The notes below the pieces were generated by a model that worked only from the letters and a program-made list of their open reading frames with translations, was not told the origin of the DNA and ran no database searches. A DNA stretch of 64,000 bases from Accumulibacter phosphatis (GTDB lineage: Bacteria; Pseudomonadota; Gammaproteobacteria; Burkholderiales; Rhodocyclaceae). The stretch is from positions 4,340,001-4,404,000 of the forward strand of contig NC_013194.1 of assembly GCF_000024165.1 (NCBI RefSeq). Direction: 5' to 3'. A program made the translations under genes and the position numbers. Below, one piece after another: positions 54,507-63,000 of this stretch (position 1 is the stretch's first letter; each line of letters opens with the position of its first letter).

Positions 54507-55427
54507 GTGGATCAGATCAAGCAGATTCAGGCGTTCGTCGATTCGGCGACGCGCGGCAGCCTGTCGGCGGCGGCAAGGGCGGAGTCGGTCACTCCGGCGG
54601 TGATCGGGCGTCGGCTCGATGCTCTCGAAGCCCGCCTCGGTGTCAAGCTGTTGCTGCGCACGACGCGCAAACTGTCGCTGACTTTTGAAGGGCAGGCTTT
54701 TCTCGAAGACTGTCAGCGGATTCTCAATGAACTGGCGAACGCCGAGGCGGCGGTGTCGCTGGGTGGCATCCGTGCCAGCGGGCATCTCAAGGTGTCGGCA
54801 CCGGCAGGTTTCGGGCGCCGGCATCTGGCACCGCTGGTGGCGGCCTTCATGGATGCCAATCCCGGCGTCACGGTGCGTCTGGATCTGACCGATCGCCTGG
54901 TCGATCTGCTCAACGAAGGGGTCGACTGTGCGGTGCGGATTGGCGACATGGCTGATTCGAGTCTGGCGAGCAGCAAGCTCGGCGAGATGCGTCGCGTCGT
55001 CGTCGCCAGCCCGGTGTACCTCGCCCGCCACGGGGTACCGCGCACCCCGGCCGATCTGGCCCACCACAACTGCCTGTCACTCGATCAGCAACGCGGCTGG
55101 ACCCTGCGCGAATCACCCGCTGGCGAAGGAGCAAACCGCAAGGTATCCGGCAGTTTCGAGTGCAACGATGGGGCTGTCCTGCACGCTTGGGCGCTCGCCG
55201 GCAAGGGCCTGGCCTGGCGATCGATGTGGGAGGTTGGCGACGACTTGCGCAGCGGCCGGTTGGTGTCCTTGCTCGATGACTACGCTACGGCGCCGGTAGG
55301 CATTTATGCCGTGTTTCCGCAACGCCGGCATTTGCCATTGCGGGTGCGGCTATTCATCGATCAGCTCAAGACCACGTTTGGTGATCCGCACTATTGGGAG
55401 CTTGGCAACTCGGCGGATGACAGGTGA
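54507..55427 (+). CDS. LysR-type transcriptional regulator
   Basis: 306 residues, GTG start (MDQIKQIQAFVDSATRGSLSAAARAESVTPAVIGRRLDALEARLGVKLL). The N-terminal winged HTH (about 5-64) is followed by a periplasmic-binding-like effector domain (about 90-295). It is closest in style to the large one-gene-neighbour LysR group, so the effector cannot be named. Divergence from aceB makes aceB a possible target, but that is inferred from position only. Confidence 0.9.
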   Translation: MDQIKQIQAFVDSATRGSLSAAARAESVTPAVIGRRLDALEARLGVKLLLRTTRKLSLTFEGQAFLEDCQRILNELANAEAAVSLGGIRASGHLKVSAPAGFGRRHLAPLVAAFMDANPGVTVRLDLTDRLVDLLNEGVDCAVRIGDMADSSLASSKLGEMRRVVVASPVYLARHGVPRTPADLAHHNCLSLDQQRGWTLRESPAGEGANRKVSGSFECNDGAVLHAWALAGKGLAWRSMWEVGDDLRSGRLVSLLDDYATAPVGIYAVFPQRRHLPLRVRLFIDQLKTTFGDPHYWELGNSADDR

Positions 55428-55470
55428 GGATTTGCGGAGGGGTGCTGAATTGGTCCCGAAGACGCACGCG

Positions 55471-55671
55471 TCATTCGTCAGCGGTGGCCGCCGCTTTTTT
55501 CGCTGCTCGCAGCAGCGCTTTTCTGGCTTTCTCGGCCTTGATATGCGCGAGAGCCTGCGCTCTGTTGCATTCCTTGCAATAGGAGTGCAGGCCATCCGAA
55601 CTGCGCGAGTTCTTGTGGAACTCCAGCACGGACTTTTCCTGCTTGCACTTGACGCATACTTTTGTGCTCAT
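55471..55671 (-). CDS. Small zinc-finger protein
   Basis: 66 residues. Two CxxC pairs (CVKCKQEK and CKECNRAQ, about residues 6-9 and 32-35) frame FHKNSRSSDGLHSY, the zinc-ribbon half of HNH-like proteins. The rest is a Lys/Ala-rich helix. It lacks the HNH catalytic part, so it is probably a nucleic-acid-binding or accessory protein. No strong ribosome-binding site is seen before the ATG. Convergent with the LysR gene. Confidence 0.7.
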   Translation of the reverse strand: MSTKVCVKCKQEKSVLEFHKNSRSSDGLHSYCKECNRAQALAHIKAEKARKALLRAAKKAAATADE

Positions 55672-56533
55672 GGGGGGAACCGGGTAAAGAGACGGTTGGG
55701 TAGCAAGCGGCTACCAGACGGCTGAACTGGGTGCTCCGACGGTTAGCGGCCGCCGTTTCCAGCAGGCTCGACCATCGGCAAACCGTGTTCCCAATTCAAG
55801 GTGCGGAAACTCACGGTCGGAGGAGTGGGCTGGCGAATCGATGCGCTGGTGTCGCGAACCCGGAGATGAGGGCGTATCCATCTGGGCGATGAATAAATGA
55901 AATTATTGGTTAGTTTCTCTTGATGGGTAGTGATCTTTTTCCGCTTTTCGAACACTCTTTTCGTTCTGGCCAGTTTGTTCGCTGCTGCCGGTCTTGCTGG
56001 CGTTGGGGACGAGCGGGCTCACCGGACATTCCGACACTGCCGGCGAAAGCGGCTCGCAAACACGGACTCTCGGCTCGCCGAAAGCCGTCGCCTCGCCCGC
56101 ACAGCCTCCGACTCGCGACGGCACTCGGCCTTGCGGCGGCTGGGCTTGCCGTGCCAATCCCACGCCAGGGTGCCGTGCCGTCCCTGGTGGCTCGCCGGCG
56201 GCCCAAAAGCGGCCCGTACTGGCGCGGCACACAGCCGACAACACGCGCGCCGGCAGCGCTTGGTCCGTCACGGCGGCCCGCGAGTGGGTCTGCGATACGC
56301 TTCCGGATAAGCAAAGAGCGTGCCGAGCAATAAGGATGGCTTATTGATACAGTCGTTTAGTGTTGCATTTATCACAACGCGGTTGGCATCCGGACCACGG
56401 CTGTAAAGAATCCTGACACCGGCCTGCCGTTTGTGGCGTGGCCTGACCGTGTGGGTTCTAATGCGACGAAGTGTGGTGACCAGTCGCCATGCGCCGAGGA
56501 CTGTCGCACGCTTCAGGCGAGGCGAAGGGACGC
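55672..56533. other. 862-base region without a convincing gene
   Basis: A mosaic of AT-rich (about 55870-55930, 56330-56380) and very GC-rich segments. On the + strand a signal-peptide-like stretch (about 55936-55990) leads into two overlapping frames, neither of which looks like a protein family. The minus strand has a short frame ending near 55743. These may be remnants of decayed genes or an intergenic repeat. No tRNA, insertion-sequence end or terminator is recognised. Confidence 0.5.
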
Positions 56534-59446
56534 TTATCTACGGCCGAGAACGCGGTCGATGTCCACCGCGTCAATCTGCTCCGGCCGCATGAATGCCCTG
56601 GCGTAGTCGAGGTATACGCCAGAGCGCAGGAACAGCGCAAAGAGATCGGCATCGATGTGCTGCTCTTGCTGCATGCGTGACATGATGGCAATCGCCTCTG
56701 AAAGGGTCTTGCCTTTCTTGTAGGGACGGTCGATGGCGGTCAAGGCTTCGAAAATGTCCGCAATCGCCATCATGCGCGCCAGAGGATTCATCTCGTCACC
56801 CCGCAGTCGCCGCGGATAGCCGCTGCCGTCCATTTTCTCGTGGTGCCCGCCGGCGATGTCGGGAACGTGCTTCAGGTGCCGGGGAAAGGGCAGCTGCCAG
56901 AGCATGATCAGGGTCTGCACGATGTGTTCGTTGATTTTGTAGCGCTCTTCTTCGGACAGTGTTCCACGGCCGACCGAGAGGTTGTACAACTCGCCCCGGT
57001 TGTACAGCAGTGCCGGCACGGGCATCCTGAAGCCGCGGGGGTCGTCGTCGGCCAGACCGTCACGCGCGGGCCGAGCGATGCGGTGCTCGGGCCTGTCGGC
57101 GAGCAGCGGTTCGACGACCGGCAGCGTTGCGGCTGGTGTCGCGGCCTTGCGCAACTTCTCCTCCTGGGAGATCCCAATGCGGTCATCTAGGGTGCGCAAC
57201 CAGGTTCGGCGGGCGATCGCCTGCAGACGGTCGATGCTCTCCGGCGGCATGTACTCGCCGCCCTCGTTGCAGGCGGCGACGAACGCGAAATCGTCATCGA
57301 TCTGCTGCCACTCGACAGCCAGACGCTGGCGCGCCGACTGTGCGTTGTCGCCATTGGCGATTGCCTGCAGGCAGGCGATCTGCGCGTCGCGTTTGAGCAC
57401 TTCGAAGCGCGTGCGCACTTCGTGGAGGCGGTCATGGATGGTCTCCAGCTTGGTCGCCTTGTCCACGACGTACTCGGGTGTAGTCACCTTGCCGCAATCG
57501 TGCAGCCAGGCGGCCACGTGTACTGCCTCCCAGTCGTCTTCGCTCAACTGGAAGTCACGATAGGGACCGCTGTCGGCTGCGCAGGCGGCACGCGCCAGCA
57601 TCTTGGTCAGCTCGGGGACACGCGCGCAGTGGCCGCCGGTGTATGGGCTCTTGGCATCGATGGCAGCGGCGATCAGCTGGATGAAAGCTTCGAAGAGGTC
57701 CTTCTGCGCCTTGATGAGCGCCTTGCTCTCGAGCGACACCGCGGCCGCACCGGATAGCGCCTGCACGAAGCTCAGCCGGCTGTCGTCGGTAGCGGTTGCG
57801 CACAGCAGGAGCATCGCGCCGACCAGTTCGGCCTGACGGTTAAGCAGCGGGACGGCGATGGCGTGGCTGAGGTCGGGTAGCTCCGCCGCGGCGAAGCCCA
57901 GGCGGCTGCGATCGCCGGGCTCGAGCGGAGCGGCGCGCGCCGCGCCAGCGGCAAGCGCCGCGTCGAGCAGAGGGCCGCAGGCGGTCAGGGTCAGCGATGG
58001 CAGTCGTCCGGCCAGCGGCGAGCCGTCGGCCGACAGCGCGACGGCGGGGTTCAGTTGCTGCCCCTCGGCAAGGTAAAGTACCCCGGCATGCGCCGCGGAA
58101 GCCGATAGGGTGTCGCCGAGCAGGCGCGGCAACAGCCGGTCGAAATTCTGCTCGGCGGCGACCGCGTGGCTGATGTCGAGAAAGCGGCGGATCGTGCGCT
58201 TCATTTGGTCCATCGTCAGCGCCAGCTGGCCGACCTCCTTGATCGACGACTCGACGTTGATTGGCTGCGAGAACTCGAAGTGACGTATGGCTTCCGCCTC
58301 GTTGGCGAGGCTGCCCAGAGACCGCGAGATACTGCGCGCGAGCAGCCAGGTGAGGGGGATCGTGCACAGCAGGACGGCCAGAGTGGCGAGTGCAGAGTGG
58401 TGGATGAGCTTCAATGCGCCCGCCATCAGTTCGTCTTCGGGAATCGCCGCGACGAGGTAGAGCGGCGGCACCCCTTCGAGCCGCAGTGGGCTGACCGACG
58501 CGCGCCAGATGCTGCCGCCGGCCTCGACACGTAGCGTCCGGGTGGCCGTACCGGCCATGTTGCGGACGGTCTCCAACAGCGGGACAAGGGCTGGCACGCC
58601 GAGTTGGTCGATACGCGCCAGCGATGGTCGGCCATCGCTGGCGACGGAACTGAGCAGCAGCCGGGAATGCTCTTCGTGGGCCAGCGCATAGCCCTGTGAA
58701 TTGACGAGGACCATCTGGCTGCCCGGCGTCGCCTTCTGGCCAGCGAGCGTCTGGCCGAGGGTGTGCAGCAGAATGTCGGCGCCGACCACGCTACGCCCGT
58801 CGGCGGCGCGGTTGGCGAGCGTCGTGCCGACCTTGCCGCTGGAGAAGAAGAGGTAGGGTGGCGTCTTGATCTGCGTCGAGGACGCCAGTCCTTGCGTGTA
58901 CCACGGCCGCTGCCGCGGATCGTAGGCAGCCGCGTAGTCGGGTCGGAGGTCATCGCGCAGCTTCCTCAGCGCCGCGTCGAAGTACAAGAAGTGGCCGCGT
59001 ACGTCGCCGGCAGTGTTTTCGATGCTCTGTACGACGTAGGTGGCGCCGGCCGGTACGCGCGAAGCCTCGCTCTCACTGCCGTGACCGATGCGACCGAAGA
59101 GGAAGAAGTCGCCATTGGCGTAACCAACATACAGCGACGAGAGGGCCGCCGAGCTGTCGAGTGCCTGGCGCAGGAATTCCAGGCTGTCGAGGCGTTCGCT
59201 CAACGAGCTGGCTCCGGTCAGCCGCTGCAGGCTCAGCAGGCGCGTCGCCATCTCCGCAGGTTCGATGAGGTGCTGCATTTCCGCCAGAGCCTGACGACCG
59301 ATCCGCGTCGTCAGGTCGCTGGCAGATGCTTCCAGCAGATCCCGGCTGAGCTTGTAGCCGATTCCTCCGAGGACGGCGCAGACGACGAGGATCAGTCCCA
59401 GGAAGAGCGTCGAGATGTGGAGATGCAGTGGGTAACGACGGCGCAT
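56534..59446 (-). CDS. HD-GYP phosphodiesterase with sensor, HAMP and GAF domains
   Basis: 970 residues. Membrane spans near 11-33 and 345-367 enclose a large periplasmic Cache-type sensor (about 35-340). A HAMP (about 370-420), a GAF-like domain (about 425-590) and a C-terminal HD-GYP domain (about 610-965) follow. HD is in LHDCGK (about 649) and the GYP motif in HHEKMDGSGYP (about 869). About 219 residues separate them, far more than in compact HD-GYP proteins, so a long insert is present. It is expected to degrade c-di-GMP. Located after the aceA terminator, on the same strand. Confidence 0.9.
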   Translation of the reverse strand: MRRRYPLHLHISTLFLGLILVVCAVLGGIGYKLSRDLLEASASDLTTRIGRQALAEMQHLIEPAEMATRLLSLQRLTGASSLSERLDSLEFLRQALDSSAALSSLYVGYANGDFFLFGRIGHGSESEASRVPAGATYVVQSIENTAGDVRGHFLYFDAALRKLRDDLRPDYAAAYDPRQRPWYTQGLASSTQIKTPPYLFFSSGKVGTTLANRAADGRSVVGADILLHTLGQTLAGQKATPGSQMVLVNSQGYALAHEEHSRLLLSSVASDGRPSLARIDQLGVPALVPLLETVRNMAGTATRTLRVEAGGSIWRASVSPLRLEGVPPLYLVAAIPEDELMAGALKLIHHSALATLAVLLCTIPLTWLLARSISRSLGSLANEAEAIRHFEFSQPINVESSIKEVGQLALTMDQMKRTIRRFLDISHAVAAEQNFDRLLPRLLGDTLSASAAHAGVLYLAEGQQLNPAVALSADGSPLAGRLPSLTLTACGPLLDAALAAGAARAAPLEPGDRSRLGFAAAELPDLSHAIAVPLLNRQAELVGAMLLLCATATDDSRLSFVQALSGAAAVSLESKALIKAQKDLFEAFIQLIAAAIDAKSPYTGGHCARVPELTKMLARAACAADSGPYRDFQLSEDDWEAVHVAAWLHDCGKVTTPEYVVDKATKLETIHDRLHEVRTRFEVLKRDAQIACLQAIANGDNAQSARQRLAVEWQQIDDDFAFVAACNEGGEYMPPESIDRLQAIARRTWLRTLDDRIGISQEEKLRKAATPAATLPVVEPLLADRPEHRIARPARDGLADDDPRGFRMPVPALLYNRGELYNLSVGRGTLSEEERYKINEHIVQTLIMLWQLPFPRHLKHVPDIAGGHHEKMDGSGYPRRLRGDEMNPLARMMAIADIFEALTAIDRPYKKGKTLSEAIAIMSRMQQEQHIDADLFALFLRSGVYLDYARAFMRPEQIDAVDIDRVLGRR

Positions 59447-59520
59447 GTGCCTGGCCCCTTGGCGAGTTGCGGACGACCAAGGATAGCGGGAAAACGGCTG
59501 CAGGTTTCAGGCCTTGCTGC

Positions 59521-59550
59521 AAGAAAAAAGCCGCGCCAGGGCGCGGCTTT
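59521..59550 (-). terminator. Rho-independent terminator after aceA
   Basis: Perfect 8-base arms GCCGCGCC / GGCGCGGC with a two-base spacer, flanked by A and T runs. On the minus strand the stem is followed by TTTTTTCTT. It lies 22 bases beyond the aceA stop and separates aceA from the HD-GYP gene. Confidence 0.92.
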
Positions 59551-59571
59551 CGGTTGGCCTGCAGGCGACTC

Positions 59572-60870
59572 TCAGTGGAACTGCTCTTCTTCGGTCGACC
59601 CGGTGAGCGCGGTAACCGACGACGTTCCACCCTGGATCACCGTGGTCACCTCGTCGAAGTAGCCGGTACCCACTTCCTGCTGGTGCGAGACGAAGCTGTA
59701 GCCGCGGTCGCGCGCTGCGAACTCGGGCTCCTGCACCTTCTCGACGTAGGCAGTCATGCCGCGCGCGACGTAGTCCTGTGCCAGATCGAACATGTGGTAC
59801 CACATGTTGTGGATGCCGGCGAGGGTGATGAACTGGTACTTGTAGCCCATGGCGCCGAGTTCCTTCTGGAAGCGGGCGATAGTCGCGTCGTCGAGGTTCT
59901 TCTTCCAGTTGAACGACGGCGAGCAGTTGTAGGCGAGCATCTTGCCCGGGTGCTTGGCGCGTACGGCTTCGGCGAACTTGCGGGCGAATTCGAGATCGGG
60001 CGTGCCGGTCTCGCACCATACCAGGTCGGCGTATTCGGCGTAGGCGACGGCGCGCGAGATCGCCTGGTCGAGACCCTTCCTCGTCTTGTAGAAGCCTTCC
60101 GAGGTGCGTTCGCCGGTGACGAAAGGCGTGTCGTTAGCGTCGCAGTCGGAAGTCAGCAGGTCAGCGGCTTCCGCATCGGTACGGGCGATGACCAGCGTCG
60201 GCACACCGCACACGTCGGCCGCGAAGCGAGCGGCAATCAGCTTCTGGACGGCTTCCTGCGTCGGCACGAGGACCTTGCCACCCATGTGCCCGCACTTCTT
60301 GACCGAAGCCAGTTGATCTTCCCAGTGCACTCCCGCAGCACCGGCGCGAATCATCGCCTTCATCAGTTCGAAGGCGTTGAGCACGCCGCCGAAACCGGCT
60401 TCGGCGTCGGCAACGATCGGCGCGAAATAGTCGATGTAACCCTTGTCGCCGGCGTCGATGTTCTTGGAGAACTGGATTTCGTCGGCGCGACGGAAGGAGT
60501 TGTTGATGCGCTCGACGACCTTGGGGACCGAATCCACCGGATACAGTGACTGGTCGGGGTACATCGCCGCGTACGAGTTGTTATCGGCAGCCACTTGCCA
60601 GCCCGACAGATAGATGGCCTTGACGCCGGCCTTGACCTGCTGCATGGCCTGGCCACCGGTCAGCGCACCGAGGCAGTTCACGTAGGGCTCACTATTGACC
60701 AGATTCCACAGCTTCTCGGCGCCGCGACGGGCCACGGTGTATTCGATCGGGAAGGAGCCGCGCAGGCGGACGACATCGGCGGCGGAGTAACCGCGCTTGA
60801 TGCCCTTCCAACGGGGGTTCTCGGCCCAGTCCTTCTCCAGTTCGGCGATCTGCTGCTCTCTCGTGCTCAT
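59572..60870 (-). CDS. aceA: Isocitrate lyase
   Basis: 432 residues from ATG at 60870 (MSTREQQIAELEKDW), with GGAGAGG just upstream; the frame extends into the promoter region but is not used. It splits isocitrate to glyoxylate and succinate, the first step of the glyoxylate shunt. The catalytic cysteine is C193 in KKCGHMGGK, and SWQVAAD-like GWQVAADNN and YNCSPSFNWKK are conserved. A promoter with a palindrome lies upstream. Confidence 0.97.
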   Translation of the reverse strand: MSTREQQIAELEKDWAENPRWKGIKRGYSAADVVRLRGSFPIEYTVARRGAEKLWNLVNSEPYVNCLGALTGGQAMQQVKAGVKAIYLSGWQVAADNNSYAAMYPDQSLYPVDSVPKVVERINNSFRRADEIQFSKNIDAGDKGYIDYFAPIVADAEAGFGGVLNAFELMKAMIRAGAAGVHWEDQLASVKKCGHMGGKVLVPTQEAVQKLIAARFAADVCGVPTLVIARTDAEAADLLTSDCDANDTPFVTGERTSEGFYKTRKGLDQAISRAVAYAEYADLVWCETGTPDLEFARKFAEAVRAKHPGKMLAYNCSPSFNWKKNLDDATIARFQKELGAMGYKYQFITLAGIHNMWYHMFDLAQDYVARGMTAYVEKVQEPEFAARDRGYSFVSHQQEVGTGYFDEVTTVIQGGTSSVTALTGSTEEEQFH

Positions 60871-60975
60871 GTTTACCTCTCCAAGAATATTGAATGTGGG
60901 TGGGGCAATGGTGACGCCGGGGAGTCGAATCAAGACAGCGGTGGAGCAACGACTCGGGGCGACCAATGGAGTGAA

Positions 60976-61004
60976 AGTATAAAGACCTTTTCCCTTGTGG
61001 GCAA
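60976..61004 (-). promoter_or_regulatory. Sigma-70 promoter of aceA
   Basis: The minus strand reads TTGCCC (-35, 60999-61004), 17 bases, TATACT (-10, 60976-60981). Spacing is ideal. The predicted start near 60969 gives a leader of about 100 bases. A palindrome abuts the -35 box. Confidence 0.8.
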
Positions 61005-61006
61005 CA

Positions 61007-61020
61007 GTCTTATATAAGAC
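61007..61020. promoter_or_regulatory. Palindromic operator at the aceA -35 box
   Basis: GTCTTATATAAGAC is a perfect 14-base palindrome lying two bases upstream of the aceA -35 box. On the minus strand a further TCTTAT half-site lies just ahead of it, making three half-sites in a row. This is a good place for a dedicated regulator of the glyoxylate shunt. A single TCTTAT also occurs in the aceB upstream gap. Regulator not identified. Confidence 0.65.
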
Positions 61021-61056
61021 ATAAGATGTATTTTTTATGTTTCAGGAACAGATAGT

Positions 61057-61093
61057 TGGGGATTTCTTCCCGCATTGTGGGAAGAAATCCCCA
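61057..61093. repeat. 15-bp perfect inverted repeat beside the insertion sequence
   Basis: Arms TGGGGATTTCTTCCC and GGGAAGAAATCCCCA are separated by 7 bases. No T run follows on either strand, so it is not a standard terminator. It lies between the aceA promoter and the insertion sequence, about 20 bases from the target duplication. Confidence 0.75.
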
Positions 61094-61111
61094 TTCGTGA
61101 AACGCCATGCA

Positions 61112-61119
61112 TCTTCCTT
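61112..61119. repeat. Left target-site duplication
   Basis: TCTTCCTT, directly before the left inverted repeat, is repeated exactly at 62167-62174. An 8-base duplication is the size made by IS1595-family transposition. Confidence 0.93.
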
Positions 61120-62166
61120 CCTGATTAGCAATGAGCGTCAGCTACCCGAATCGAGCGCTGGGGCCGCGGCGCGCAGGCTACCGCGGCGACCAGGAGCCTC
61201 TCGTTCAGAGTCCTGAGATCGAATCGGCGGTTGAATCGGTAGGTGAAAGCCGCGAGGTACTGAGCGCCATACTTTCGAAAGGCAAGCGCGTGGTAGCAAC
61301 CCGAAAGGCTGGTCTTGAGATTACCCAGGACCGTGTTAACCCACTTGAACTCTGGCAAGTCCTTGGGCTTTCGCCCGGCGACGACGGTCGGCTGATGAAC
61401 GCAGCCGGCGTCGGTGACGGCGTTGAAGCAAGCCAGACCATCCGACAGCACCGTCGATCCCGGTGCGAGGTTGCTCTTGGCCCACTCGGCAATTGCCTTC
61501 AGGGTAAAACCGGGAACCAGCGTGAGTTTGGCACGCAGGGGGTGGCCCTCATCGCTGAACGAGACCGCTGCCACGAACGGGACCTTGTTCTCCGAACCGC
61601 GCCCCGCCTTGCCACCCGTCCGTTCGCCGCCCAGGTAAGCGTCATCGACCTGAACCTGGCCATCGAGCACATAGCGTTCTTCCCGCTGTTCCATCGCCCG
61701 CATCAGCTTGTGGTGGATAAGCCAGGCGGTGGGATAACTCACTCCCAGATACCGCTTCAGCGCCAGCGCCGACAGACCCGTCTTGGCCTGGCTGATGAGG
61801 TAGATCGCCAGGAACCACACGGTCAGCGGCAGCCTGGTGCCCTGAAACACCGTCCCGGCGATCAGCGAGGTTTGATGCCGACAGGCGTTGCACTGAAACA
61901 CCTTGCACGACCCCCCGCGCAGAACACAGTGAGCGTGCTCACCGCAGCGCGGACAGGAAAACCCATTCGGCCAACGGGCTGCCTCCAAGGCGGCGGCGCA
62001 CTGCGACTCGCTTCCAAAGCGCTCGGTGAACTCCGGCATCGACAAACCGGGTTGAAACTGGATTCGATTCATGGCCATGGTGCTGCTCTCCGTGTGGTGA
62101 CGGAGTCCAGGCTAAGCCCCGCTGGGCTCACCAGATGCGCTCAGCTGACGATTGTTGCTAATCAGG
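61120..62166 (-). mobile_element. Insertion sequence, IS1595 family, 1047 bp
   Basis: The element is bounded by terminal inverted repeats at 61120-61143 and 62143-62166. They share CCTGATTAGCAA at the tips and 21 of 24 positions in all. It contains one transposase gene and is flanked by perfect TCTTCCTT duplications. All parts look intact, so the insertion is probably recent. It sits upstream of the aceA promoter without cutting the -35/-10 boxes. Confidence 0.95.
61125..62078 (-). CDS. IS1595-family transposase
   Basis: 317 residues. An N-terminal zinc ribbon (CPRCG ... CNAC, about 41-67) is followed by a DDE-type catalytic domain with VDDAYLGGERTGGKAGRGSENK (about 146) and VLSDGLACF (about 211), both typical of IS1595/ISXO2-like enzymes. 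The frame runs to 5 bases from the left end of the element and shows no stop or frameshift. Confidence 0.95.
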   Translation of the reverse strand: MAMNRIQFQPGLSMPEFTERFGSESQCAAALEAARWPNGFSCPRCGEHAHCVLRGGSCKVFQCNACRHQTSLIAGTVFQGTRLPLTVWFLAIYLISQAKTGLSALALKRYLGVSYPTAWLIHHKLMRAMEQREERYVLDGQVQVDDAYLGGERTGGKAGRGSENKVPFVAAVSFSDEGHPLRAKLTLVPGFTLKAIAEWAKSNLAPGSTVLSDGLACFNAVTDAGCVHQPTVVAGRKPKDLPEFKWVNTVLGNLKTSLSGCYHALAFRKYGAQYLAAFTYRFNRRFDLRTLNERLLVAAVACAPRPQRSIRVADAHC

Positions 62167-62174
62167 TCTTCCTT
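62167..62174. repeat. Right target-site duplication
   Basis: Exact second copy of TCTTCCTT directly after the right inverted repeat of the insertion sequence. Confidence 0.93.
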
Positions 62175-62543
62175 TCGCCCGTTTCCGGCGTGCAGTTGGT
62201 CGACAAGACGGCGCCTGCTCGAAGCCGATCGCTTGTCGACCGGGTTCCCGAGCGCGACGCTCGCTTCGTTGCCATCGCCGGCGTCGCCAATTCCGCGGCG
62301 TGGCGTCTTGAAGTGAGCGTGGCTCGATTGAGCGCTGACCTCGGATGGCAGCATAATGGGACATTGGGTGCCGAAAAGCTGGCGACCGACAGCACAGCAC
62401 GTCGACAAGCCATGGCGAATGGTTTCTCTGGAGAGAATGAATGAACGACTCGGGACGCAACTGCGTCGCATCATCGATCGGCGATCGGCAAGCCGGCCAC
62501 CCTGGTCGACACCAGCTTTGACCCTTCCGCGATTGCCTCACCG
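62175..62543. other. Gap between the insertion sequence and the Fur-family gene
   Basis: 369 bases without a convincing gene. GGTCGACAAG at 62198-62207 pairs with CTTGTCGACC at 62232-62241 (10-base arms, 24-base spacer), and GTCGACAAG recurs at 62401-62409. These may be binding sites or chance in GC-rich DNA. Rejoining the sequence across the element does not restore a recognisable gene. Confidence 0.55.
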
Positions 62544-62975
62544 ATGACCTCATCGCTCGAAACCACCCCGACCGCCAGTGCCTTGCGCATTGCCGCACGC
62601 GGCGGCCGCGCCACGCGCACGCGGGTTGCCGTCCTCGACATCCTCAGCCGTGCCGGTCGGCCACTTTCCCACGACGAGGTAGGCGTCGCACTCGACGACG
62701 GCGGTGTCGAGCACGATCGGGTAACGCTCTACCGAACGCTCGACTGGCTGGTGACGCACGAGCTCGCCCACCGCGTCTCCGGTACCGACCGCGTCTGGCG
62801 CTTCAATGCGGCAGTCGATGAAGGGCACGGGCACGCGCATTTTCATTGCGCCCGCTGCGGCTCCGTCTTCTGCCTGGAGTCGCTGCAGCCGACGATCGCG
62901 GCGACGCTTCCGGCGGGCTTCCGTTGCGAACGCGCCGAGCTGACCTTTTACGGGAGCTGCCCGAATTGCCGCTGA
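62544..62975 (+). CDS. Fur-family metalloregulator (Zur-like)
   Basis: 143 residues. A winged-helix DNA-binding part (about 15-85, LSHDEVGVALDDGGVEHDRVTLYRTLDWLVTHELAHRV) is followed by the metal-binding dimer part with HGHAHFHCARCGSVFCLESL and a C-terminal CPNC, giving the two CxxC pairs of the structural zinc site. The histidine-rich segment suits a zinc or iron sensor; Zur is more likely than Fur on length and the Ala-rich start, but this is not settled. Followed 25 bases later by a DUF218 gene. Confidence 0.85.
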   Translation: MTSSLETTPTASALRIAARGGRATRTRVAVLDILSRAGRPLSHDEVGVALDDGGVEHDRVTLYRTLDWLVTHELAHRVSGTDRVWRFNAAVDEGHGHAHFHCARCGSVFCLESLQPTIAATLPAGFRCERAELTFYGSCPNCR

Positions 62976-63000
62976 CGGTCGCGAACGAAGGCCAGTGATC

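Noticed and set aside
55930..56347. Two overlapping + frames with a signal-like start
   Set aside because: Neither frame continues into a plausible protein and no homologous family is recognised; kept only as a region of interest.
61131..62444. 437-codon open frame on the + strand
   Set aside because: It is antisense to the transposase and runs across the element boundary; a shadow frame.
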